A stretch of DNA of 64,000 bases from Antedon mediterranea. Lineage: Eukaryota > Echinodermata > Crinoidea > Comatulida > Antedonidae. This document shows, in pieces, positions 10,926 to 22,200 of this stretch. A program made the translations under genes and the position numbers. The stretch is from NCBI RefSeq assembly GCF_964355755.1, contig NC_092671.1:21852001-21916000 (forward strand), read 5' to 3'. The notes beneath the pieces were generated by a model, which was given only the letters and a program-made list of their open reading frames with translations, did not search any database and was not told the DNA's origin. The number at the start of each line of letters is the position of its first letter. The stretch's first letter is position 1.

Positions 10926-13900
10926 CATTTTGAGCATTTCGATAACACATTTCACACAAAAACATCAAAGAGCACAATATAGCTTAATATCGTATTTAAA
11001 AACGTTTTAAACCATTTTGAGCATTTCGACAAAACTTTTTCACACAAAACACCAAAGTGCTTAGAATAGCTTCAAATCGCATTTGGAGACGTTTTAGACC
11101 ATTTTGTGATTTTCGAAAAAACTTGTTAATATAAAAACACCAAAGTACTTAGAATAGCTTCAAATCGCATTTGGAGACGTTGTAGACCATTTTGTGATTT
11201 TCGAAAAAACTTGTTAACATAAAAACACCAAAGTTTACAGAATAGCTTAAAATCGCATTTGGAGACGTTTTAGACAATTTTGTGCATTTCGATGAAACTT
11301 GGTTACACAAAAACATCAAAGTGCTTAAAATCACATTATAAACCGTTTTAGACCATTTGAGCATTTCGATAACACTTTTCACACAAAAACATCAAAGTTC
11401 ACAATATAGCTTAATATCCTATTTAAAAACGTTTTAGACCATTTTGAGCATTTCGACAAAACTTTTTCACACAAAACACCAAAGTGCTTAGAATACCTTC
11501 AAATCGCATTTGGAGACGTTTTAGACAATTTTGTGATTTTCGAAAAAACTTGTTAACATAAAAACATCAAAGTTTACAGAATAGCTTCAAATCGCATTTG
11601 GAGACGTTTTAGACAATTTTGTGATTTTCGAAAAAACTTGTTAACATAAAAACACCAAAGTGCTTAGAATAGCTTCAAATCGCATTGGGAGACGTTTTAG
11701 ACCATTTTGTGATTTTCGAAAAAACTTGTTAACATAAAAACACCAAAGTGCTTAGAATAGCTTCAAATCGCATTTGGAGACGTTTTAGACCATTTTGTGA
11801 TTTTCGAAAAAACTTGTTAACATAAAAACACCAAAGTTCTTAAAATAGCTTCAAATCGCATTTGGAGACGTTTTAGACCATTTTGTGATTTTCGAAAAAA
11901 CTTGTTAACATAAAAACACCAAAGTGTTTAGAAAAGCTTCAAATCGCATTTGGAGACGTTTTAGACCATTTTGGGATTTTTGAAAAAACTTGTTAACATA
12001 AAAACACCAAAGTGCTTAGAATAGCTTCAAATCGCATTTGGAGACGTTTTAGACCATTTTGTAATTTTCAAAAAAACTTGTTAACATAAAAACACCAAAG
12101 TTCTTAGAATAGCTTCAAATCGCATTTGGAGACGTTTTAGACCATTTTGTGCATTTCGATGAAACTTGGTTACACAAAAACATCAAAGTGCTTAAAATCA
12201 CGTTATAAACCGTTTTAGACCATTTGAGCATTTCGATAACACTTTTCACACAAAAACATCAAAGGGCACAATATAGCTTAATATCCTATTTAAAAACGTT
12301 TTAGACCATTTTGAGCATTTCGACAAAACTTTTTCACACAAAACACCAAAGTGCTTAGAATACCTTCAAATCGCATTTGGAGACGTTTTAGACAATTTTG
12401 TGATTTTCGAAAAAACTTAACATAAAAACATCAAAGTTTACAGAATAGCTTCAAATCGCATTTGGAGACGTTTTAGACCATTTTGTGATTTTCGAAAAAA
12501 CTTGTTAACATAAAAACACCAAAGTGCTTAGAATAGCTTCAAATCGCATTTGGAGACGTTTTAAACCATTTTGTGATTTTCGAAAAAACTTGTTAACATA
12601 AAAACACCAAAATGTTTAGAATAGCTTCAAATCGCATTTGGAGACGTTTTAGACCATTTTGTGATTTTCGAAAAAACTTGTTAACACAAAAACACCAAAG
12701 TGATTAGAATAGCTTCAAATCGCATTTGGAGACGTTTTAGACCATTTTGTGATTTTCGAAAAAACTTGTTAACATAAAAACACCAAAGTGATTAGAATAG
12801 CTTCAAATCGCATTTGGAGACGTTTTAGACCATTTTGTGCATTTCGATGAAACTTGGTTACGCAAAAACATCAAAGTGCTTAAAATCACATTATAAACCG
12901 TTTTAGACCATTTTGAGCATATCGATAACACTTTTTACACAAAACACCAAAGTGCTTAGAATAGCTTCAAATCGCATTTGGAGACGTTTTAGACCATTTT
13001 GTGATTTTCGACAAAACTTTTTCACACAAAACACCAAAGTGCTTAGAATACCTTCAAATCGCATTTGGAGACGTTTTAGACCATTTTGTGATTTTCGAAA
13101 AAACTTGTTAACATAAAAACATCAAAATGTTTAGAATAGCTTCAAATCACATTTGGAGACGTTTTAGACCATTTTGTGATTTTCGAAAAAACTTGTTAAC
13201 ACAAAAACACCAAAGTGATTAGAATAGCTTCAAATCGCATTTGGAGACGTTTTAGACCAATTTGTGCATTTCGATGAAACTTGGTTACGCAAAAACATCA
13301 AAGTGCTTAAAATCACATTATAAACCGTTTTAGACCATTTTGAGCATATCGATAACACTTTTCACACAAAAACATCAAAGAGCACAATATAGCTTAATAT
13401 CTTATTTAAAAACGTTTTAGACCATTTTGAGCATTTCGACAAAACTTTTTCACACAAAACACCAAAGTGCTTAGAATAGCTTCAAATCGCATTTGGAGAC
13501 GTTTTAGACCATTTTGTGATTTTCGAAAAAACTTGTTAACATAAAAACATCAAAGTGCTAAGAATAGCTTCAAATCGCATTTGGAGACATTTTAGACCAA
13601 TTAGTGATTTTCGAAAAAACTTGGTTACACAAAAACATCAAAGTGGTTAAAATCACATTATAAACCGTTTTAGACCATTTTGAGCATTTCGATAACACTT
13701 TTCACACAAAAACATCAAAGTGCTTAGAATAGCTTCAAATCGCATTTGGAGACGTTTTAGACCATTTTGTGATTTTCGAAAAAAACTTTTTAACATAAAA
13801 ACACCAAACTTCTAAGAATAGCTTCAAATCGCATATGGAGACAATTTAGACCATTTTGTGATTTTCGAAAAAACTTGTTAACATAAAAACACCAAAGTGC

Positions 13901-14149
13901 TAAGAATAGCTTCAAATCGCATATGGAGACAATTTAGACCATTTTGTGATTTTCGAAAAAACTTGTTAACATAAAAACACCAAAGTGCTTAGAATACCTT
14001 CAAATCGCATTTGGAGACGTTTAAGACCATTTTGTGATTTTCGAAAAAACTTGTTAACATAAAAACACCAAAGTGCTTAGAATAGCTTCAAATCGCATTT
14101 GGAGACGTTTTAGACCAATTTGTGATTTTCGAAAAAACTTGGTTACACA

Positions 14150-15250
14150 AAAACATCAAAGTGGATAAAAGCACATTATAAACCGTTTTAGACCATTTTG
14201 AGCATTTCGATAACACATTTCACACAAAAACATCAAAGAGCACAAAATAGCTTAATATCGTATTTAAAAACGTTTTAAACCATTTTGAGCATTTCGACAA
14301 AACTTTTTCACACAAAACACCAAAGTGTTTAGAAAAGCTTCAAATCGCATTTGGAGACGTTTTAGACCATTTTGGGATTTTCGAAAAAACTTGTTAACAT
14401 AAAAACACCAAAGTGCTTAGAATAGCTTCAAATCGCATTTGAAGACGTTTTAGACCATTTTGTAATTTTCGAAAAAACTTGTTAACATAAAAACACCAAA
14501 ATGTTTAGAATAGCTTCAAATCGCATTTGGAGACGTTTTAGACCATTTTGTGATTTTCGAAAAAACTTGTTAACACAAAAACACCAAAGTGATTAGAATA
14601 GCTTCAAATCGCATTTGGAGACGTTTTAGACCATTTTGTGATTTTCGAAAAAACTTGTTAACATAAAAACACCAAAGTGATTAGAATAGCTTCAAATCGC
14701 ATTTGGAGACGTTTTAGACCATTTTGTGCATTTCGATGAAACTTGGTTACGCAAAAACATCAAAGTAATAATCACATTATAAACAGTTTTAGACCATTTT
14801 GAGCATATCGATAAAACTTTTTACACAAAACACCAAAGTGCTTAGAATAGCTTCAAATCGCATTTGGAGACGTTTTAGACCATTTTGTGATTTTCGACAA
14901 AACTTTTTCACACAAAACACCAAAGTGCTTAGAATACCTTCAAATCGCATTTGGAGACGTTTTAGACCATTTTGTGATTTTCGAAAAAACTTGTTAACAT
15001 AAAAACATCAAAGTGTACAGATTAGCTTCAAATCGCATTTGGAGACGTTTTAGACCATTTTGTGATTTTCGAAAAAACTTGTTAACATAAAAACACCAAA
15101 GTGCTTAGAATAGCTTCAAATCGCATTAGGAGACGTTTTAGACCATTTTGTTATTTTCGAAAAAACTTGTTAACATAAAAACACCAAAATGTTTAGAATA
15201 GCTTCAAATCGCATTTGGAGACGTTTTAGACCATTTTGTGATTTTCGAAA
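14150..15250 (+). repeat. Higher-order block with offset 4481 (partner 18630-19730)
   Basis: Matches 18630-19730 at a constant offset of 4481. Shared rare variants are the shortened B unit catcaaagtaataatcac (about 14760 and 19241), ataaacagttttag, cagattagcttc (about 15019 and 19500) and tttgttattttcg (15151 and 19632). The same set of variants appears in minus orientation at 30150-30545, 54110-54490 and 62825-63215, so this block type predates the orientation switch or has been exchanged across it. Confidence 0.85.
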
Positions 15251-16296
15251 AAACTTGTTAACATAAAAACACCAAAGTGCTTAGAATACCTTCAAATCGC
15301 ATTTGGAGACGTTTTAGACCATTTTGTGATTTTCCAAAAAACTTGTTAACATAAAAACATCAAAGTGTACAGAATAGCTTCAAATCGCATTTGGAGACGT
15401 TTTAGACCATTTTGTGATTTTCGAAAAAACTTGTTAACATAAAAACACCAAAGTGCTTAGAATAGCTTCAAATCGCATTAGGAGACGTTTTAGACCATTT
15501 TGTGATTTTCGAAAAAACTTGTTAACATAAAAACACCAAAGTGCTTAGAATAGCTTCAAATCGCATTTGGAGACGTTTTAGACCATTTTGTGATTTTCGA
15601 AAAAACTTGTTAACATAAAAACACCAAAATGTTTAGAATAGCTTCAAATCAAATTTGGAGACGTTTTAGACCATTTTGTGATTTTCGAAAAAACTTGTTA
15701 ACACAAAAACACCAAAGTGATTAGAATAGCTTCAAATCGCATTTGGAGACGTTTTAGACCAATTTGTGCATTTCGATGAAACTTGGTTACGCAAAAACAT
15801 CAAAGTGCTTAAAATCACATTATAAACCGTTTTAGACCATTTTGAGCATATCGATAACACTTTTCACACAAAAACATCAAAGAGCACAATATAGCTTAAT
15901 ATCTTATTTAAAAACGTTTTAGACCATTTTGAGCATTTCGACAAAACTTTTTCACACAAAACACCAAAGTGCTTAGAATAGCTTCAAATCGCATTTGGAG
16001 ACGTTTTAGAACATTTTGTGATTTTCGAAAAAACTTTTTCACACAAAACACCAAAGTGCTTAGAATACCTTCAAATCGCATTTGGAGACGTTTTAGACCA
16101 TTTTGTGATTTTCGAAAAAACTTGTTAACATAAAAACATCAAAGTGTACAGAATAGCTTCAAATCGCATTTGGAGACGTTTTAGACCATTTTGTGATTTT
16201 CGAAAAAACTTGTTAACATAAAAACACCAAAGTGCTTAGAATAGCTTCAAATCGCATTAGGAGACGTTTTAGACCATTTTGTGATTTTCGAAAAAA

Positions 16297-16384
16297 CTTG
16301 TTAACATAAAAACACCAAAGTGCTTAGAATAGCTTCAAATCGCATTTGGAGACGTTTTAGACCATTTTGTGATTTTCGAAAAAA
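16297..16384 (+). repeat. Type A reference monomer, 88 bp
   Basis: A clean example of the commonest unit, running from cttgttaacat to gattttcgaaaaaa. It has 28 G+C of 88 (about 32%) and three CpG sites, in atcgca, gacgtt and ttcgaa. It contains the dyads gttaac and ttttcgaaaa. T-tracts start at unit positions 59, 69 and 77 and A-tracts at 83 and about 100 (the next unit), so the tracts are roughly helically spaced. The start was set by the shared cttg junction; any rotation is equivalent. Confidence 0.95.
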
Positions 16385-16472
16385 CTTGTTAACATAAAAA
16401 CACCAAAATGTTTAGAATAGCTTCAAATCGCATTTGGAGACGTTTTAGACCATTTTGTGATTTTCGAAAAAA

Positions 16473-16560
16473 CTTGTTAACACAAAAACACCAAAGTGAT
16501 TAGAATAGCTTCAAATCGCATTTGGAGACGTTTTAGACCATTTTGTGCATTTCGATGAAA
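16473..16560 (+). repeat. Type E monomer, 88 bp, A variant ending gtgcatttcgatgaaa
   Basis: Like type A for most of its length, here with the gtgattagaatagc variant, but its 3' end reads gtgcatttcgatgaaa instead of gtgattttcgaaaaaa. This form is the one usually found directly before a type B monomer, so it marks entry into the B-C-D cassette. The same ending occurs in minus orientation after 25202, as tttcatcgaaatgcac. Confidence 0.9.
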
Positions 16561-16638
16561 CTTGGTTACGCAAAAACATCAAAGTGCTTAAAATCACATT
16601 ATAAACCGTTTTAGACCATTTTGAGCATATCGATAACA
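16561..16638 (+). repeat. Type B short monomer, 78 bp
   Basis: A divergent short unit starting cttggttacgcaaaaacatc. The type A middle is replaced by aaaatcacattataaacc, making the unit about 10 bp shorter. It keeps the shared gttttagaccatttt core and then reads gagcatatcgataaca, with the dyad tatcgata in place of ttttcgaaaa. Other copies have gagcatttcgataaca. It lacks the gttaac dyad. It is nearly always placed between an E- or A-type unit and a C-type unit. Confidence 0.9.
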
Positions 16639-16725
16639 CTTTTCACACAAAAACATCAAAGAGCACAATATAGCTTAATATCGTATTTAAAAACGTTTTA
16701 GACCATTTTGAGCATTTCGACAAAA
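16639..16725 (+). repeat. Type C monomer, 87 bp
   Basis: This unit starts cttttcacacaaaaacatc and carries gagcacaatatagcttaat and atcgtatttaaaaacg where type A has gtgcttagaatagc and atcgcatttggagacg. It ends gagcatttcgacaaaa. It follows type B and precedes type D. In the loci with the recurrent 67-codon open frames this unit is missing, so B joins directly to a D-like unit. Variants have atcctattt, atcttattt or gagcataaaataggtt. Confidence 0.88.
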
Positions 16726-16812
16726 CTTTTTCACACAAAACACCAAAGTGCTTAGAATAGCTTCAAATCGCATTTGGAGACGTTTTAGACCATTTTGTGA
16801 TTTTCGAAAAAA
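16726..16812 (+). repeat. Type D monomer, 87 bp
   Basis: This unit is like type A but starts ctttttcacacaaaacacc and is one base shorter (87 bp, 29 codons). It closes the B-C-D cassette of about 252 bp and leads back into type A runs. Because 87 is divisible by three and one frame lacks stops, two neighbouring D-like units give a 67-codon open frame. That is a by-product of unit length, not a sign of coding. Confidence 0.88.
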
Positions 16813-18170
16813 CTTGTTAACATAAAAACATCAAAGGGCTAAGAATAGCTTCAAATCGCATTTGGAGACATTTTAGACCAATTAGTGATTTTCGAAAAAA
16901 CTTGGTTACACAAAAACATCAAAGTGGTTAAAATCACATTATAAACCGTTTTAGACCATTTTGAGCATTTCGATAACACTTTTTACACAAAAACATCAAA
17001 GTTCTTAGAATAGCTTCAAATCGCATTTGGAGAAGTTTTAGACCATTTTGTGATTTTTGAAAAAAACTTTTTAACATATAAACACCAAACTGCTAAGAAT
17101 AGCTTCAAATCGCATATGGAGACAATTTAGACCATTTTGTGATTTTCGAAAAAACTTGTTAACATAAAAACACCAAAGTGCTTAGAATACCTTCAAATCG
17201 CATTTGGAGACATTTTAGACCATTTTGTGATTTTCGAAAAAACTTGTTAACATAAAAACATCAAAGTGCTAAGAATAGCTTCCAATCGCATTTGGAGACG
17301 TTTTAGACCATTTTGTGATTTTCGAAAACAACTTGTTAACATAAAAACACCAAAGTGCTTAGAATAGCTTCAAATCGCATTTGGAGACGTTTTAGACCAA
17401 TTTGTGATTTTCGAAAAAACTTGGTTACACAAAAACATCAAAGTGGATAAAATCACATTATAAACCGTTTTAGACCATTTTGAGCATATCGATAACACTT
17501 TTCACACAAAAACATCAAAGACCACAATATAGCTTAATATCGTATTTAAAAACGTTTTAGACCATTTTGAGCATTTCGACAAAACTTTTTCACACAAAAC
17601 ACCAAAGTGCTTAGAATAGCTTCAAATCGCATTTGGAGACGTTTTAGACCAATTAGTGATTTTCGAAAAAACTTGGTTACACAAAAACATCAAAGTGGTT
17701 AAAATCACATTATAAACCGTTTTAGACCATTTTGAGCATTTCGATAACACTTTTCACACAAAAACATCAAAGTGCTTAGAATAGCTTCAAATCGCATTTG
17801 GAGACGTTTTAGACCATTTTGTGATTTTCGAAAAAAACTTTTTAACATAAAAACACCAAACTGCTAAGAATAGCTTCAAATCGCATATGGAGACAATTTA
17901 GACCATTTTGTGATTTTCGAAAAAACTTGTTAACATAAAAACACCAAAGTGCTTAGAATACCTTCAAATCGCATTTGGAGACATTTTAGACCATTTTGTG
18001 ATTTTCGAAAAAACTTGTTAACATAAAAACATCAAAGTGCTAAGAATAGCTACCAATCGCATTTGGAGACGTTTTAGACTATTTTGTGATTTTCGAAAAC
18101 AACTTGTTAACATAAAAACACCAAAGTGCTTAGAATAGCTTCAAATCGCATTTGGAGACGTTTTAGACCA

Positions 18171-19270
18171 ATTTGTGATTTTCGAAAAAACTTGGTTACA
18201 CAAAAACATCAAAGTGGATAAAATCACATTATAAACCGTTTTAGACCATTTTGAGCATTTCGATAACACATTTCACACAAAAACATCAAAGAGCACAAAA
18301 TAGCTTAATATCGTATTTAAAAACGTTTTAAACCATTTTGAGCATTTCGACAAAACTTTTTCACACAAAACACCAAAGTGTACAGAATAGCTTCAAATCG
18401 CATTTGGAGACGTTTTAGACCATTTTGTGATTTTCGAAAAAACTTGTTAATATAAAAACACCAAAGTACTTAGAATAGCTTCAAATCGCATTTGGAGACG
18501 TTGTAGACCATTTTGTGATTTTCGAAAAAACTTGTTAACATAAAAACATCAAAGTGCTAAGAATAGCTTCCAATCGCATTTGGAGACATTTTAGACCAAT
18601 TTGTGATTTTGGAAAAAACTTGGTTACACAAAAACATCAAAGTGCTTTAAATCACATTATAAACCGTTTTAGACCATTTTGAGCATTTCGATAACACATT
18701 TCACAAAAAAACATCAAAGAGCACAAAATAGCTTAATATCGTATTTAAAAACGTTTTAAACCATTTTGAGCATTTCGACAAAACTTTTTCACACAAAACA
18801 CCAAAGTGTTTAGAAAAGCTTCAAATCGCATTTGGAGACGTTTTAGACCATTTTGGGATTTTCGAAAAAACTTGTTAACATAAAAACACCAAAGTGCTTA
18901 GAATAGCTTCAAATCGCATTTGAAGACGTTTTAGACCATTTTGTAATTTTCGAAAAAACTTGTTAACATAAAAACACCAAAATGTTTAGAATAGCTTCAA
19001 ATCGCATTTGGAGAGGTTTTAGACCATTTTGTGATTTTCGAAAAAACTTGTTAACACAAAAACACCAAAGTGATTAGAATAGCTTCAAATCGCATTTGGA
19101 GACGTTTTAGACCATTTTGTGATTTTCGAAAAAACTTGTTAACATAAAAACACCAAAGTGATTAGAATAGCTTCAAATCGCATTTGGAGACGTTTTAGAC
19201 CATTTTGTGCATTTCGATGAAACTTGGTTACGCAAAAACATCAAAGTAATAATCACATTATAAACAGTTT
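18171..19270 (+). repeat. Higher-order block with offset 5930 (partner 24101-25200)
   Basis: Matches 24101-25200 at offset 5930, including the unusual gattttggaaaaaacttgg (18601 and 24531) and the shortened B unit (19241 and 25171). At 19270 the array continues normally through the B unit, whereas the partner breaks there into the inverted arm. This copy therefore shows the unrearranged continuation of the breakpoint. Confidence 0.85.
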
Positions 19271-22200
19271 TAGACCATTTTGAGCATATCGATAAAACTT
19301 TTTACACAAAACACCAAAGTGCTTAGAATAGCTTCAAATCGCATTTGGAGACGTTTTAGACCATTTTGTGATTTTCGACAAAACTTTTTCACACAAAACA
19401 CCAAAGTGCTTAGAATACCTTCAAATCGCATTTGGAGACGTTTTAGACCATTTTGTGATTTTCGAAAAAACTTGTTAACATAAAAACATCAAAGTGTACA
19501 GATTAGCTTCAAATCGCATTTGGAGACGTTTTAGACCATTTTGTGATTTTCGAAAAAACTTGTTAACATAAAAACACCAAAGTGCTTAGAATAGCTTCAA
19601 ATCGCATTAGGAGACGTTTTAGACCATTTTGTTATTTTCGAAAAAACTTGTTAACATAAAAACACCAAAATGTTTAGAATAGCTTCAAATCGCATTTGTA
19701 GACGTTTTATACCATTTTGTGATTTTCGAAAAAACTTGTTAACACAAAAACACCAAAGTGATTAGAATAGCTTCAAATCGCATTTGGAGACGTTTTAGAC
19801 CATTTTGTGCATTTCGATGAAACTTGGTTACGCAAAAACATCAAAGTGCTTAAAATCACATTATAAACCGTTTTAGACCATTTTGAGCATATCGATAACA
19901 CTTTTCACACAAAAACATCAAAGAGCACAATATAGCTTAATATCGTATTTAAAAACGTTTTAGACCATTTTGAGCAATTCGACAAAACTTTTTCACACAA
20001 AACACCAAAGTGCTTAGAATAGCTTCAAATCGCATTTGGAGACGTTTTAGACCATTTTGTGATTTTCGAAAAACTTGTTAACATAAAAACATCAAAGGGC
20101 TAAGAATAGCTTCAAATCGCATTTGGAGACATTTTAGACCAATTAGTGATTTTCGAAAAAACTTGGTTACACAAAAACATCAAAGTGGTTAAAATCACAT
20201 TATAAACCGTTTTAGACCATTTTGAGCATATCGATAAAATTTTTTACACAAAAACATCAAAGAGCACAAAATAGCTTAATATCGTATTTGGAAACGTTTT
20301 AGAACATTTTGTGATTTTCGAAAAAACTTGTTAACATAAAACACCAAAGTGTACAGAATAGCTTCAAATCGCATTTGGAGACATTTTAGACCAATTTGTG
20401 ATTTTCGAAAAAACTTGTTAACATAAAAACACCAAAGTGCTAAGAATAGCTTCAAATCGCATTTGGAGACATTTTAGACCAATTTGTGATTTTCGAAAAA
20501 ACTTGGTTACACAAAAACATCAAAGTGCTTAAAATCACATTATAAAACCGTGTTAGACCATTTTGAGCATTTCGATAACACTTTTCACACAAAAACATCA
20601 AAGAGCATAAAATAGGTTAATATCGTATTTAAAAACGTTTTAGACCATTTTGAGCATTTCGATGAAACTTGGTTACGCAAAAACATCAAAGTGCTTAAAA
20701 TCACATTATAAACCGTTTTAGACCATTTTGAGCATATCGATAAAATTTTTTACACAAAAACATCAAAGAGCACAAAATAGCTTAATATCGTATTTGGAAA
20801 CGTTTTAGAAAATTTTGTGATTTTCGAAAAAACTTGTTAACATAAAACACCAAAGTGTACAGAATAGCTTCAAATCGCATTTGGAGACATTTTAGACCAA
20901 TTTGTGATTTTCGAAAAAACTTGTTAACATAAAAACACCAAAGTGCTAAGAATAGCTTCAAATCGCATTTGGAGACATTTTAGACCAATTTGTGATTTTC
21001 GAAAAAACTTGGTTACACAAAAACATCAAAGTGCTTAAAATCACATTATAAAACCGTTTTAGACCATTTTGAGCATTTCGATAACACTTTTCACACAAAA
21101 ACATCAAAGAGCATAAAATAGGTTAATATCGTATTTAAAAACGTTTTAGACCATTTTGAGCATTTCGACAAAACTTTTTCACACAAAACACCAAAGTGTA
21201 CAGAATAGCTTAATATCGTATTTAAAAACGTTTTAGACCATTTTGTGATTTTCGAAAAAACTTGTTAACATAAAAACACCAAAGTGCTTACAATAGCTTC
21301 AAATCGCATTAGGAGACGTTTTAGACCATTTGGTGATTTTCGAAAAAACTTGTTAACATAAAAACATCAAAGTGTACAGAATAGCTTCAAATCGCATTTG
21401 GAGACGTTTTAGACCATTTTGTGATTTTCGAAAAAAACTTGTTAACATAAAAACACCAAAGTGCTTAGAATAGCTTCAAATCGCATTTGGAGACGTTTTA
21501 GACCATTTTGTGATTTTCGAAAAAACTTGTTAATATAAAAACACCAAAGTACTTAGAATAGCTTCAAATCGCATTTGGAGACGTTTTAAACCATTTTGTG
21601 ATTTTCGAAAAAACTTGTTAACATAAAAACACCAAAATGTTTAGAATAGCTTCAAATCGCATTTGGAGACGTTTTAGACCATTTTGTGATTTTCGAAAAA
21701 ACTTGTTAACACAAAAACACCAAAGTGATTAGAATAGCTTCAAATCGCATTTGGAGACGTTTTAGACCATTTTGTGATTTTCGAAAAAACTTGTTAACAT
21801 AAAAACACCAAAGTGATTAGAATAGCTTCAAATCGCATTTGGAGACGTTTTAGACCATTTTGTGATTTTCGAAAAAACTTGTTGACATAAAAACACCAAA
21901 GTGATTAGAATAGCTTCAAATCGCATTTGGAGACGTTTTAGACCATTTTGTGCATTTCGATGAAACTTGGTTACGCAAAAACATCAATGTGCTTAAAATC
22001 ACATTATAAACCGTTTTAGACCATTTTGAGCATATCCATAAAACTTTTTACACAAAACACCAAAGTGCTTAGAATAGCTTCAAATCGCATTTGGAGACGT
22101 TTTAGACCATTTTGTGATTTTCGACAAAACTTTTTCACACAAAACACCAAAGTGCTTAGAATACCTTCAAATCGCATTTGGAGACGTTTTAGACCATTTT

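Noticed and set aside
10607-11382. Two minus-strand open frames (10607-10792 and 11149-11382)
   Set aside because: Both are pure satellite translated antisense, opened by small indels in A-runs. There is no domain and no proper start context.
16297-16384. CENP-B box in the monomer
   Set aside because: The ttcgaaaaaac part matches only the first half of nTTCGnnnnAnnCGGGn. The CGGG half is absent from all monomer types seen.
16540-16575. Hammerhead ribozyme core in the tttcgatgaaac region, as in some satellite RNAs
   Set aside because: The required ctgatga core is absent (it reads tcgatga), and I could not find the three stems around it.
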